The notes under the pieces: model-generated
The model's input: only the letters and a program-made list of their open reading frames with translations
Told to the model about the DNA's origin: nothing
The model's database searches: none
Position numbers and translations under genes: made by a program
Source of the DNA: Enterobacter sp. 10-1
Lineage (GTDB): Bacteria > Pseudomonadota > Gammaproteobacteria > Enterobacterales > Enterobacteriaceae
Length of the DNA stretch: 64,000 bases
Direction: 5' to 3'
NCBI GenBank assembly: GCA_002270295.1
Contig: NISF01000001.1
Span: forward strand, 1,178,001 to 1,242,000
Part shown: piece by piece, positions 26,884 through 35,988 of the stretch
Numbering within the stretch: the stretch's first letter is position 1
Layout: the number at the start of each line of letters is the position of its first letter

Positions 26884-27576
26884 ATGAACACTCCCCTGCG
26901 TATTGCCCTGGTTGGCGACTACAACCCTGACGTTATTGCTCACAAAGCGATTCCCCTCGCCATTGATGATGCTGCTGCCGTGCTGGAACTGCCCCTGCGC
27001 TATGACTGGCTGGCGACCAGCGATATCCACGATGCCGAGGCGCTTGCCGATTACGACGCCATCTGGGTCGTTCCCGCCAGCCCCTATAAAAATGCCGCCG
27101 GCGCGTTTATCGCGATCCGCTATGCGCGCGAAAACAGCATTCCGTTCCTCGGCACCTGCGGCGGTTTTCAGCACGCGATCGTCGAGTATGCGCGCAACGT
27201 CATGGGCTGGCAGGATGCGGGGCATGCGGAAACGGATAGCGAAGGGCGAATGGTTATCGCGCCCCTGAGCTGCTCGCTGGTGGAGAAAACGGCGGCGATT
27301 GAGCTGCGCGCTAATACGCTGATCGCCCGCGCCTACGGCCGCGACAGCATCGAAGAGGGCTATCACTGCAGCTACGGTATTGCCGAGGAGTTTGCCCGCG
27401 AGCTTGAGCAGGGCGACCTGCGGGTGACGGGCTGGGACGAAGAGGGTGATACTCGGGCGGTGGAGCTGGTGACGCATCCGTTCTTTGTCGCGACGCTGTT
27501 CCAGCACGAGCGCAACGCGCTTGACGGACGTCCTTCGCCGCTGGTACACGCCTTTTTACGCGCGGCCAGCCAATAA
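26884..27576 (+). CDS. CTP-synthase C-terminal-like class I glutamine amidotransferase (degenerate triad)
   Basis: A 230-residue protein with a class I GATase fold. A nucleophile-elbow cysteine is present (C92 in FLGTCGGFQHAIVEY) and histidine 198 in VTHPFFVATLF. The usual catalytic glutamate of HPE is replaced by phenylalanine (HPF), so glutaminase activity may be lost or altered. There is no CTP synthase amidoligase domain. Similar proteins are annotated as CTP synthase C-terminal region-related. AAGGA lies 8 bases before the ATG. It is a single gene, convergent with nimT. Confidence 0.75.
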   Translation: MNTPLRIALVGDYNPDVIAHKAIPLAIDDAAAVLELPLRYDWLATSDIHDAEALADYDAIWVVPASPYKNAAGAFIAIRYARENSIPFLGTCGGFQHAIVEYARNVMGWQDAGHAETDSEGRMVIAPLSCSLVEKTAAIELRANTLIARAYGRDSIEEGYHCSYGIAEEFARELEQGDLRVTGWDEEGDTRAVELVTHPFFVATLFQHERNALDGRPSPLVHAFLRAASQ

Positions 27577-27598
27577 TTAACCCTGGCCCGCACGACGA

Positions 27599-27614
27599 CC
27601 CCGGAACGCCGGGG
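27599..27614. terminator. Short hairpin between convergent genes
   Basis: CCCCGG (27599-27604) and CCGGGG (27609-27614) pair around AACG, with flanking GAC/GTC extending the pairing imperfectly. There is no T-run. It lies in the 65-base gap between the amidotransferase and nimT stops. Confidence 0.45.
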
Positions 27615-27641
27615 CCGTCAGGGCGAGGGCAAAAGAGCGCT

Positions 27642-28826
27642 TTAGCCGTTAATCTCCCTGGCGCGGCCGGCAAGGGCGCCAAATATGGCCATCGCCACGG
27701 CGCTCAGCGCCACGACGATTAACGGAATATGCCAGTCGCCGTTGGCATCATGGATTTTCCCCATCACCGGCGGCCCGCAGGCGGCCAGCAGATAGCCGAC
27801 GGCCTGCGCCATACCGGAAAGCGCCGCTGCCTGGTGCGCCGAGCTGGCGCGCAGGCCGATAAACGTCAGTCCCAGAATCATCGTCGCCCCGGAACCGAAA
27901 CCAAAGACCAGCGCCCAGATAACCGCCTGCCCGGGCGCCAGCCACAGCCCGGCGGAGCTGACGGCGCACATTAGCGCCACCAGCACCGCGATGCCGCGCT
28001 GGTCTTTCAGTCGGTGCAGAATCAGCGGGATCGCGAGGCCCGGCGCGGCGGTGGCCAGCTGAAGCAGACCGTGCAGGGAGCCGGCCTGCGCTTCGCTATA
28101 GCCAAGGCTCTGCAAAATTGCCGGCAGCCAGCCGACTATCACGTAATACACCAGCGAGTTAATGCCGAGGAACAGCGTCACCTGCCAGGCCAGCGCCGAG
28201 CGCCAGATCCCGCGGTTGTGCATTGCGCCTGACGCGGTCAGCGGAGCGGCGACCTGCCTGCGCGACTGCGGCAGCCAGAAGAACAGCGCCAGCAGCGGGA
28301 AGGCCATCAGCATGAGCAGCGCGCCGCGCCAGCCAAAGCCGGCCAGCGCCAGCGGGACCACCACGGCCGAACCCAGCGCCGCGGCGGCGCCCATGGTGAG
28401 CGAATAGGCGCCGGTCATCTTAGCGACGTGCTGCGAAAAATCGCGCTTGATTAAGCCCGGCAGCAGCACGTTCCCTAAGGCGATACCGCAGCCGATCACC
28501 GTCGTACCGCCAAAGAGCATCGCGGCGGAAGGCAGCGAGCGCAGACCCATACCGAGGCAAATCAGCCCCAGCGCGATCAGCAGGCTGCGTTCGATACCAA
28601 AGCGGCGGGCTACGCCTGCCGCCAGCGGCGAAACCAGACCAAAGGCCAGCAGCGGTAGGGTGGTTAGCAGCCCGGTCTGGGCGGTGGTCAGACCGTACTC
28701 CGCGCGAATGGCGTCCAGCAGCGGGGCGGCGCCGGTAAAGGTCACGCGCAGCGTGGTGGCGATCAGTAAAATACCGGCAATCAGCAGCAGATTACGGCGG
28801 CCGGCAGTGGGAGGAACAGAACTCAT
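27642..28826 (-). CDS. nimT: MFS exporter NimT (CynX family)
   Basis: A 394-residue major facilitator with 12 hydrophobic segments, closely following E. coli NimT/YeaN (IATTLRVTFTGAAPLLDAIR, FLGINSLVYYVIVGWLPAIL, AAACGPPVMGKIHDANG-like). NimT exports 2-nitroimidazole in E. coli. It is divergent from nimR, its AraC-type regulator, with 100 bases between. Confidence 0.9.
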   Translation of the reverse strand: MSSVPPTAGRRNLLLIAGILLIATTLRVTFTGAAPLLDAIRAEYGLTTAQTGLLTTLPLLAFGLVSPLAAGVARRFGIERSLLIALGLICLGMGLRSLPSAAMLFGGTTVIGCGIALGNVLLPGLIKRDFSQHVAKMTGAYSLTMGAAAALGSAVVVPLALAGFGWRGALLMLMAFPLLALFFWLPQSRRQVAAPLTASGAMHNRGIWRSALAWQVTLFLGINSLVYYVIVGWLPAILQSLGYSEAQAGSLHGLLQLATAAPGLAIPLILHRLKDQRGIAVLVALMCAVSSAGLWLAPGQAVIWALVFGFGSGATMILGLTFIGLRASSAHQAAALSGMAQAVGYLLAACGPPVMGKIHDANGDWHIPLIVVALSAVAMAIFGALAGRAREING

Positions 28827-28898
28827 GGCTATCTCAGACCAGTAAACAGGGTGGCTACAATAGCGCGTTTGCCGATTGTTTAAATCAAGCTAAAATGA

Positions 28899-28926
28899 CA
28901 GATTATCGCTAATATCGGACAATCTG
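28899..28926. promoter_or_regulatory. NimR-type operator abutting the nimR start
   Basis: CAGATTATC (28899-28907) and GGACAATCTG (28917-28926) form a near-perfect inverted repeat (CAGATTRTCC). The right arm ends on the base before the nimR ATG. The position in the divergent nimT/nimR gap fits autoregulation by NimR. Confidence 0.6.
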
Positions 28927-29718
28927 ATGATTGGTTTGAGTCTTGACGGCTATGACCCGGACAGCGGGCGCGAAGCGGCCCTCGCGTTTCATATTCAGGT
29001 AGTTGAGGATGAGCAGTTTATTCCGCGCCATCAGCACCGCAAAGGGCAGCTGATCCTGGCGCTGCACGGCGCGCTAACCTGTGAGGTGGAAAACGGGATG
29101 TGGATGGTGCCGCCGCAGTATGCGGTGTGGGTCCCGGGCCAGCAGCCCCACAGCAACCGCGCAACGCCGGGAGCGCGGATCTGCTTTTTGTTTATCGAGC
29201 CGGGAGCGGCCCCGATGCCGCAGCGCAGCTGCACGCTGAAGATCTCTCCGCTGGTGCGCGAGCTGATCCTGACCCTTGCCGGGCGCAGCGCGACGGAGAG
29301 TGACAATCCCACGACCCGACGGCTGGTGCAGGTGCTGTTTGACGAGCTTCCGCAGCAGCCGGAGGAGCATCTGCAGCTGCCGGTTTCCGCGCACCCGAAA
29401 ATCCGCCAGATGGCGGAGCTGATGGCGGTATCTCCGGCGCAGTGGCAGACCCTCGGCCAGTGGGCGGCGGAGTTCGCGATGAGCGAGCGTAACCTGGCGC
29501 GGCTGGTGGTTCGCGAAACCGGCCTCAGCTTTCGCCGCTGGCGGCATCAGCTGCAGCTGATCCTGGCGCTGCAGATGCTGATCCGCGGGCAAACGGTGCA
29601 GCAGGTCGCGCACGGCCTGGGGTATGACTCGACGACCGCGTTTATCACCATGTTCAAAAAGGGCCTCGGCCAAACTCCCGGACGCTATCTTGCCAGCCTG
29701 ACTACGACTTTCCGATAA
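28927..29718 (+). CDS. nimR: AraC-family regulator NimR
   Basis: A 263-residue protein with an N-terminal cupin-like sensor ([19 protein letters not shown]) and a C-terminal AraC double HTH (about 160-255; [38 protein letters not shown]). Its pairing with nimT identifies it as NimR/YeaM, which represses nimT and itself in E. coli. No Shine-Dalgarno precedes the ATG at 28927; the operator fills that position. Its 3' end overlaps yeaL's by 17 bases. Confidence 0.88.
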   Translation: MIGLSLDGYDPDSGREAALAFHIQVVEDEQFIPRHQHRKGQLILALHGALTCEVENGMWMVPPQYAVWVPGQQPHSNRATPGARICFLFIEPGAAPMPQRSCTLKISPLVRELILTLAGRSATESDNPTTRRLVQVLFDELPQQPEEHLQLPVSAHPKIRQMAELMAVSPAQWQTLGQWAAEFAMSERNLARLVVRETGLSFRRWRHQLQLILALQMLIRGQTVQQVAHGLGYDSTTAFITMFKKGLGQTPGRYLASLTTTFR

Positions 29719-30148
29719 ACAGCGAGATGATCCCCGCGGCGATCAGCGGGCCGACGGGCACCCCGCGGAAAAGCGCGACGCCGAGGACGGTCCCCACCAA
29801 CAGTCCGGCGACCAGCTGCGGCTGAGAACCCATCAGCGAGACGCCGCGTCCGCCGAGCCAGGAGACAAACACCCCGACGGCGATAGCCAGCAGCGACTTC
29901 CAGTTAACGAACGAGTGCAGCAGCGTCGAGGGGGGCAGAGTGCCGCTGGCGATGGGCGCCATCACGCCGATGGTCAAAATGATAATACCGATCGTCAGCC
30001 CCTGTTTTTCAATCCACGGGAAAAAGACGTTGAGCGGCGTGACGCGCACGATAATTAAAACCAGGATAGAAATTGCCACGGTGGTGTTGTGGCTGATAAA
30101 GCCGAGCGCGGCCAGCCCCAGAAGCACGAACAGGGTGGTATCGAACAT
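29702..30148 (-). CDS. yeaL: DUF441 membrane protein YeaL
   Basis: A 148-residue protein, the same length as E. coli YeaL. It has four or more hydrophobic segments and the family phrases [20 protein letters not shown] and [20 protein letters not shown]. Inner-membrane protein of unknown role. It is convergent with nimR (17-base overlap) and downstream of yeaK on the same strand. Confidence 0.9.
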   Translation of the reverse strand: MFDTTLFVLLGLAALGFISHNTTVAISILVLIIVRVTPLNVFFPWIEKQGLTIGIIILTIGVMAPIASGTLPPSTLLHSFVNWKSLLAIAVGVFVSWLGGRGVSLMGSQPQLVAGLLVGTVLGVALFRGVPVGPLIAAGIISLFIGKS

Positions 30149-30263
30149 GTCAGGAGATCCTTGCCAAAATAATAAGCCCGTCTACTTTACGCATAATAGC
30201 GTGAATAAACAGGCTTATTTGTCACGCTGGCGCGCTTTCAGGAGGCAGCTAATACGAGACCGC

Positions 30264-30764
30264 TCAGGCTTCCCGGCGAAAGGCGACCAGTTCGGGGCGG
30301 GCGATGCGGAGATAGTCGGCCGTATCGAGGATAATTGACCTGTCCAGCCGTCCGGCGTTAAAGGCGATTTCGCTGAAGTTTTCGAACAGCAGCGGGTCGG
30401 CCACCAGGCGCAGAGCCGGATGGAAGCTGAAAGGGGGAATGGCGCCAAAGACGCAGGCCGTCAGGGCATCGACTTCGGCGGGGCTGGCCAGCGAGGCTTT
30501 GCTGCCGCCAATGTGCAGCGCCAGGCGCGAGAGATCGGCCTGCTGGTCGGCGGCGAGGATCGCCAGCACATGCTGATTTATGCCGTGGCCTTTCACTTTG
30601 CAGACCAGCGCCTTCGCCCCTTGTCCGAGAGCGGTGCCGCGAATTTCAGAAACCGCCTCGCATTTTCCCACCGCCTCATGCTCTACCAGCCGGTAGCGGG
30701 CCTGGCGTTCGTCGAGTAACGCCAGCAGCCGGCGGTGGGTGTTCGGTTTTTCAGGTGCATTCAT
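30264..30764 (-). CDS. yeaK: YeaK, aminoacyl-tRNA deacylase of the YbaK/ProXp superfamily
   Basis: A 166-residue protein with the YbaK/EbsC fold: GQGAKALVCKVKG carries the conserved lysine, and VFGAIPPFSFHPALRLVADP is the central loop. It hydrolyses mischarged aminoacyl-tRNAs (Ser, Thr and related) in trans. The start at 30764 matches the E. coli length of 167; the frame is open 32 codons upstream. In E. coli it sits between dgcJ and yeaL. Confidence 0.9.
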   Translation of the reverse strand: MNAPEKPNTHRRLLALLDERQARYRLVEHEAVGKCEAVSEIRGTALGQGAKALVCKVKGHGINQHVLAILAADQQADLSRLALHIGGSKASLASPAEVDALTACVFGAIPPFSFHPALRLVADPLLFENFSEIAFNAGRLDRSIILDTADYLRIARPELVAFRREA

Positions 30765-31030
30765 GCGCGGTTCTCTCCGGGGACAAAACGGCAAGTTTAA
30801 TCTTCTCCGCGCCGGATGAAAACCGTCGGCCGTTGCCGCGATCTTCCACATTAAATTCATATTTCACTCATTTTATCTCCGGAACGATATGCTGGAATAG
30901 TGAAAAGTATTACTATCCTCCCGCTGCTCAAAGCGAAAGGAATTTATTAATCAAGCGAACTTTTCTCATTTTCTTTAGTCCTTAATCAGACTAACGAGGT
31001 GCTGTTGATAGTGGTAACGAGGTTATGATG

Positions 31031-32176
31031 ATGGAAAACGCAGCGGTGCAGGTATCCCCCCGGAAGTTCAAAAAAATAAGGGAACTGAACAGGCGCCGTA
31101 ATTATTTTATAAAGAAAGTCCGCAACGTGATGCGCGTTTATATTGCTAAAGCGTTCTGGGACAAGCATACCCGTCGGGAGGTCGACGTCAGTTCGGCGAA
31201 AACCGTGCTGCTGATGCGTAACGAAGGCGCGGTAGGGGACGTGGTCGTTGATTCCGCGCTGGTCAAATGCCTTCATGAATCCGGCTATATCGTGGATTTC
31301 CTGCTGACCAAATCGAATAGTCAGGTGATGCGCCATAACCCGCGAATCCGCCACATTTATGAGGCTGACAATGTCGATTCCGCCGCTTTTCTGCGCAAGT
31401 TTACGCACAATGTTCCTCAGTCTGTTATTAATGAGCTGGCGAATAATAAGTACGATATCGTTATTGACCCCTCTTTGTTTGATATGCCCGTACACAGAAT
31501 GTTGCTTCTCCGACAAATAAAAGCAAAATCAGTGCTCGGCTTTAATAAATGGCCATCAATTAACCATTACACCACCTCGTTTAAATTTGATTGCGAAAAC
31601 TGGCATGTCAGCAAAACGTTTGATTTTATTGCTGAGCATATGAATCTGGATAAGAAACATCTCACAACCTACGACCTGCATATTCCGCAGGATGTCCACC
31701 AGCAGGTTCGCCAGCATCTGGCCGCTATCGACGGACCCAGAGCGGTGGTGAACATTTTTGCCGGCCATCAGGATCGCAGCCTGTCGCAGGAGCAGCTGTC
31801 GGCGCTTATCGCCAGACTGCAGGCGGAGTATCCTCGGGTTAACGTTATTCTGCTCGATCATCGCAACGAAATTCGCATTCCGCTGCCGGAGAAGGTGAGC
31901 GTGAATCCGTTTAAAACCCTGCATCATGCGATGGCGCTGATTGCCGAAGCCGACCTGGTTATCTCGCCGGATACGTCGATCGTGCACATGGCGGCGGCGT
32001 GGAAGAAACCGCTGGTTGCGGTCTATAAAGATGTGCGGATGAACAACCGGCTGTGGGCGCCGGGGTATGACAACGCGCGGCAGATCATCGTTAAATGCGG
32101 CAAGGTACACCAGCAGCACGATATCGCCGATCTGATCGTGGCGCAGATCGATCCTCAGGTGCTGAAAAACCGCTAA
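31031..32176 (+). CDS. Glycosyltransferase family 9 (heptosyltransferase-like) protein
   Basis: About 381 residues. A basic N-terminal tail (residues 8-45) leads into a GT9 GT-B fold. LLMRNEGAVGDVVVDSALVK (about 60-80) is the acceptor-domain start typical of WaaC/WaaF-type enzymes, and AEADLVISPDTSIVHMAAAW is the nucleotide-sugar site with the D-T-S-I-VH motif. It likely transfers a heptose or related sugar to lipopolysaccharide. Three ATGs follow at 31025, 31028 and 31031; GAGG at 31019-31022 best suits 31031. It is a solitary gene; no LPS locus is nearby. Confidence 0.78.
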   Translation: MENAAVQVSPRKFKKIRELNRRRNYFIKKVRNVMRVYIAKAFWDKHTRREVDVSSAKTVLLMRNEGAVGDVVVDSALVKCLHESGYIVDFLLTKSNSQVMRHNPRIRHIYEADNVDSAAFLRKFTHNVPQSVINELANNKYDIVIDPSLFDMPVHRMLLLRQIKAKSVLGFNKWPSINHYTTSFKFDCENWHVSKTFDFIAEHMNLDKKHLTTYDLHIPQDVHQQVRQHLAAIDGPRAVVNIFAGHQDRSLSQEQLSALIARLQAEYPRVNVILLDHRNEIRIPLPEKVSVNPFKTLHHAMALIAEADLVISPDTSIVHMAAAWKKPLVAVYKDVRMNNRLWAPGYDNARQIIVKCGKVHQQHDIADLIVAQIDPQVLKNR

Positions 32177-32323
32177 GCGCAAAATCGGCCCGGGCTACCG
32201 CCCCTCGCTAAAGTTCGGCGGCGGGGCCTATGCCCGACGATGGACGTGCCCGATAGGCCGCCCCGGGGAGATAAAACCTGGGGCAGGCACTCCCGCAATC
32301 ACGTGCGGCAGTTGCCGGTGAAT

Positions 32324-33211
32324 CTACTCCTGCTGCAGATCCCGCAGCGCTGCAAGCAGATGCTGCGTCGATAGCTCGTTTTCACTCTCCCGCCAGGCTA
32401 ATCCTAGCTCTCTCCACAGCGCCGGCTTTAAGGGACGAATGGCGATACGGCTATCGGCGGAGAGCTGGGTACCCGATTCAAGAGGCAGCAACGTGGCGCC
32501 ATACCCGGCACCCACCAGGCTTTTAATGGCATCGTTGTAATCAAGCTTGATCCGCGGCGTGGGGCTATGGCCCGTATCGGCAAACCAGCCGCTGGTCAGC
32601 TGCGACAGGTGGGTGCCGGAGCCGTTCAGCACCAGGGGCTTTGCCATCATCCATTCCGGCGTCACCACGTCCGGCGCCGCCCAGTCCGCAGGCAGGAACG
32701 CGACAACGGGATCTCGCCGCCAGGCATCAATTTTCAGGCCGCTGCTTCGGGGCTGTGGAAGCGCCACGATACCGATATCGAGCGAACCGGATTTCAGCTG
32801 CTCAAGGGTCTGCTGCGACGTCAGGACGGTAATGTGTACGTCAATATTCGGATGGGACTGCGCCAGTTTTTCAATCGCCCGCGGCAGCAGATAAGCAATG
32901 GCTCCGGTCGACGCCCCAAGCCTGACCTGACCGCTCAACCCCTGAGCCTGGCGGGATATGTCGTCAAGCGCATAGGCGACGTCGGCAAGGAGCCGGCGGG
33001 CGTGCGCGACCATGTTCTCTCCAATGGCCGTCGGCCTGACTTTGCCGCGGGTGCGGGAGAGCAGCTTAGCCCCGACGCGGCTTTCAAGCTCGGAGATATG
33101 CAGGCTGACCGTCGGTGGCGCCAGGTGCAGCAGGCGGGCGGCTTCGTTGAAAGAGCCGGTATCGGCAATGGTGATCAGCGTGCGCAGCTGATCGAGATTG
33201 ATCTCCCGCAT
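32324..33211 (-). CDS. LysR-family regulator divergent to type-2 argC
   Basis: A 295-residue protein with N-terminal HTH (residues about 5-62, FNEAARLLHLAPPTVSLHIS) and LysR effector domain. It is divergent from argC with 112 bases between, so it probably controls that gene. The effector might be an arginine-pathway or acyl-amino-acid intermediate; this is inference. Confidence 0.85.
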   Translation of the reverse strand: MREINLDQLRTLITIADTGSFNEAARLLHLAPPTVSLHISELESRVGAKLLSRTRGKVRPTAIGENMVAHARRLLADVAYALDDISRQAQGLSGQVRLGASTGAIAYLLPRAIEKLAQSHPNIDVHITVLTSQQTLEQLKSGSLDIGIVALPQPRSSGLKIDAWRRDPVVAFLPADWAAPDVVTPEWMMAKPLVLNGSGTHLSQLTSGWFADTGHSPTPRIKLDYNDAIKSLVGAGYGATLLPLESGTQLSADSRIAIRPLKPALWRELGLAWRESENELSTQHLLAALRDLQQE

Positions 33212-33323
33212 AGGCGTACCTCAGAAAAACTGAATTTGACGTTAGGATAATTCAACTTTACCAATACTTAAACCTGGCACAACATTCATGCACTGACGTT
33301 CTGTCTGGTTTAAGGAAACGACG

Positions 33324-34247
33324 ATGACTCACGTATTTATTGATGGCGAGCAGGGCACAACGGGTTTGCAAATCCACGATCGTCTGCGCCACCGTTCAGA
33401 TATTAAACTGATGACTCTGCCCGTATCCCAGCGCAAAGATCGGCGCCTTCGGGCTGAGATGCTGAACGGCTGCGACATCGCGATTCTGTGCCTGCCCGAT
33501 GAGGCGGCGCGTGAGTCGGTCGCGATGCTGGAGAATCCACTGGTGCGGGTAATCGATGCCAGCTCGGCCCATCGCACCGTCTCAGGGTGGACGTACGGTT
33601 TCCCGGAGATGAGCGCCGACCAGCCCGATCGCATCAGAGCGTCGAAGCGCGTAACCAATCCAGGCTGTTACCCAACCGGCGCCATTGGGCTCCTGCTCCC
33701 GCTGGTGAACGCCGGGCTGCTGCCCGCTGATTATCCCGTTTCCATCCATGCCGTATCCGGCTATTCAGGAGGCGGAAGGGCGGCGATTGAGCTGTACGAA
33801 GGCGGTTCTGCAGGCTCCGGGCCTGCTTTTCAGGCGTATGGTTTAGGCCTCAGGCACAAGCATGTGCCGGAGATCGCGCGCTATGCCGGGCTCTCCACGC
33901 CGCCGTTTTTCATGCCGGCTTACGGCGCGTACCGTCAGGGGATTATCCTCAGCGTGCCGTTACAGCAGCGCCTGCTGCCTGAACGTGCCGATGCAGCAGC
34001 AATACACGCCTGTCTGACGCAGCATTATCTCAATAGCGGGCAGGTAACGGTGCTGGCACCTGAAGTCGCCGGCGAGACCGAACGTCTCAATCCGGAGCGT
34101 CTGAACGGCACCAACGATATGGAACTTGGCGTATTTTCCAATCCTGAGAGCGGGCAAATACTGCTGACGGCGGTCTTCGATAACCTCGGCAAAGGGGCAT
34201 CGGGAGCCGCGGTGCAAAACCTGAACCTGATGATCGGCGCCGGCTAA
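33324..34247 (+). CDS. argC: N-acetyl-gamma-glutamyl-phosphate reductase, type 2
   Basis: A 307-residue protein of the short ArgC class (type 2, about 310 residues). The NAD(P) motif [15 protein letters not shown] is at the N-terminus, the catalytic cysteine lies in [11 protein letters not shown] (about residue 114), and [11 protein letters not shown] and [13 protein letters not shown] follow. The family reduces N-acetylglutamyl-5-phosphate to the semialdehyde. Enterobacterial arginine synthesis normally uses a type-1 ArgC in argCBH, so this is a second, separately regulated copy. AAGGA lies 8 bases upstream. Confidence 0.85.
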   Translation: MTHVFIDGEQGTTGLQIHDRLRHRSDIKLMTLPVSQRKDRRLRAEMLNGCDIAILCLPDEAARESVAMLENPLVRVIDASSAHRTVSGWTYGFPEMSADQPDRIRASKRVTNPGCYPTGAIGLLLPLVNAGLLPADYPVSIHAVSGYSGGGRAAIELYEGGSAGSGPAFQAYGLGLRHKHVPEIARYAGLSTPPFFMPAYGAYRQGIILSVPLQQRLLPERADAAAIHACLTQHYLNSGQVTVLAPEVAGETERLNPERLNGTNDMELGVFSNPESGQILLTAVFDNLGKGASGAAVQNLNLMIGAG

Positions 34248-34611
34248 CTTTCGCCTGGCGCGACACAACGGTGTTCTTCCAATGGTTCGGCAAGGCGAAA
34301 GATATCATATCCGGGCCCGGAAGAGGCGTGAAACCCCTTTTTTTCAAATTGTTATGCACTAATACGCCCGGCTCATTGTCTGCGCCGGGCGCCGCGTTGT
34401 CCTGCGCATCCGCTCTCCTCAAAAAAGCCATCCGCGCTGCATCCATGCGTTAATTCCCAAACGGAATATTTTCGCCGAACAATTAAGTTGACAGATTTCA
34501 GTGATGCGATCAAAACTAAACCGTACAGTTCACATTGAGTGTGAATTTGACTGTTTTTACGCAAGGCTGGCCGGTAGGCGCAGCCCTTAACCAAAACGAA
34601 AGGATCTGCAC
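34248..34611 (+). other. 364-base gap containing the promoter and operator of the pqi-like operon
   Basis: The first 230 bases show nothing I can name. From 34510 an operator-like ACCGTAC core (34520-34526, within AAACCGTACAGTT) is followed directly by an inverted repeat TTCACA/TGTGAA (34529-34534 and 34540-34545). The ACCGTAC core matches the perfect palindrome in front of the tetR gene at 39581. A ribosome binding site AAAGGA precedes the 34612 start. Confidence 0.55.
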
Positions 34612-35274
34612 ATGAAGATGTTAAGGCAAATCGGTGGGCTGGCGGTTATCGGTGTCACCCTGCTGTTGGCGGGCTGTGCCGGTAATGAGCCCGTGCGTTA
34701 CAGCGGTATCGACTCGGCTTCAAAGCTGACGGCAAACACCGATGATAATGCCGATCGCATGCCATATCGTTATTCGCCTCTGGTGGACTGGCGTAAGTAC
34801 GACAGCATCATCATTGACCCGGTGAGAATTTATCAGGGCAACGATGGACAGTTTGACGATATGGCGCAGGCCGATCGCCAAACGCTTGCCGCTCACATGC
34901 AACAGGAGTTCAGCAAAGCGCTGAGCGCGCGCTTTAAAGAGCTCAAAGAGCCCGCGGCGAATACCTTGCGTCTGAAGTTGACGCTGACCGGGGCTGACAC
35001 CACCCCGCAGGTGATCGGAACGTTCACCAAATTCGATCTGGCAGGGGGCCCCTACAACATTGTGCAATCGGTGCGCGGCGGTCGGGGGCTAATGAGCGGT
35101 TCGGTGGATTATGCCGTCGAAATTTATGACGCAAACAGCCACGAACTGCTGAAAGCCTACGTTGCCCGGCAGTATCCGAATGCCATGAATATCTCTGCCA
35201 GCATCGGCTCGCTGAGCGCCGCCGAAGTCGGTATTGAAAAAGGGGCGGAAGAGCTGGCGGAAGCGCTCAGGTAG
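34612..35274 (+). CDS. DUF3313 lipoprotein, first gene of a PqiABC-like operon
   Basis: A 220-residue lipoprotein: signal peptide with lipobox LLLAGC (cysteine 22), then a soluble DUF3313 domain with YSPLVDWRKYDSIIIDPVRI near residues 54-73. The mature N-terminus AGNEP lacks the +2 aspartate retention signal (residue +2 is alanine), so outer-membrane sorting is likely. It sits 87 bases before a pqiA-like gene. It may add an outer-membrane component to the lipid-transport apparatus; that role is inference from position. Confidence 0.75.
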   Translation: MKMLRQIGGLAVIGVTLLLAGCAGNEPVRYSGIDSASKLTANTDDNADRMPYRYSPLVDWRKYDSIIIDPVRIYQGNDGQFDDMAQADRQTLAAHMQQEFSKALSARFKELKEPAANTLRLKLTLTGADTTPQVIGTFTKFDLAGGPYNIVQSVRGGRGLMSGSVDYAVEIYDANSHELLKAYVARQYPNAMNISASIGSLSAAEVGIEKGAEELAEALR

Positions 35275-35292
35275 CCTCAGACACAGTACGCG

Positions 35293-35322
35293 CAGCCGGA
35301 AGCTTTTAAGCGCAACCGGCTG
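35293..35322 (+). other. Stem-loop between the DUF3313 gene and pqiA-1
   Basis: CAGCCGG (35293-35299) and CCGGCTG (35316-35322) pair around a 16-base loop and are followed by TGATTTTCCCC. It resembles an attenuator between the lipoprotein cistron and the rest of the operon. Confidence 0.45.
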
Positions 35323-35361
35323 TGATTTTCCCCATTAGCAACGTCCTGGCGGCCCGGCGTT

Positions 35362-35988
35362 ATGAAGACATTCCCTCATCTGATCATCTGCCCACATTGC
35401 GACAGCGTTTACCAGAGATTACCCTGCGCGTCGGGCGAAATCGCGCTCTGCCAGCGTTGTTATGCAGTGCTATGGCGTGGTCACCGGCGTGTGCCTGGCC
35501 ATGTACTGCCCCTGATGCTGACGGCGGCAATCATCCTATTTCTGGCCTGTATTTTTCCGGTTATATCCGTTGGGTTTCACGGGATGGCGAACGACGTCAC
35601 GCTGTGGAATGTGGCATGGGCGCTGGCTGCCGGAGATGGCAATCCGATTATGGCGGTCTGTACCGCTTTTCTTCTGGTTATTGCCCCTTTCTTACAGATA
35701 ACCCTCACGGTATGGCTGCTGAGCTTTGCGTATTTCGCGCGTCCGGCACCGGCGTTTATCTTCATTATGAGAGCGCTCAAGTGGCTGCATCCCTGGAGCA
35801 TGGTGGAAGTTGGCGTGCTGGGGTTTCTTGTCGCCGGGATAAAGCTCTCGTCACTGCTGGATGTCTCCATAGGGCCGGGCGGTTGGGCGCTGGCCCTATC
35901 TTGCGTGCTGGTTGTCCTCATCAACAGCCACGATCTGCGTCCGCTGTGGGATCTGCTTACGGTCGAGGAGAAGGGCCGTGGTGAGTAA
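35362..35988 (+). CDS. PqiA-type membrane protein, first half (split PqiA)
   Basis: A 208-residue protein. It has an N-terminal zinc-ribbon-like motif (CPHCDSVYQRLPC and CQRCY, residues about 10-31) followed by four hydrophobic helices of one PqiA domain (ACIFPVISVGF, SMVEVGVLGFLVAGIKLSSL). E. coli PqiA is a single protein of about 417 residues with two such units; here the two are separate genes. PqiA-type proteins are the inner-membrane partners of MCE tunnels. Its stop lies inside the next gene (8-base overlap). Confidence 0.82.
   Translation: MKTFPHLIICPHCDSVYQRLPCASGEIALCQRCYAVLWRGHRRVPGHVLPLMLTAAIILFLACIFPVISVGFHGMANDVTLWNVAWALAAGDGNPIMAVCTAFLLVIAPFLQITLTVWLLSFAYFARPAPAFIFIMRALKWLHPWSMVEVGVLGFLVAGIKLSSLLDVSIGPGGWALALSCVLVVLINSHDLRPLWDLLTVEEKGRGE

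Noticed and set aside
26728-27549. 273-codon minus-strand frame overlapping the amidotransferase gene
   Set aside because: Shadow frame of a gene with clear catalytic-site motifs and a good ribosome binding site.
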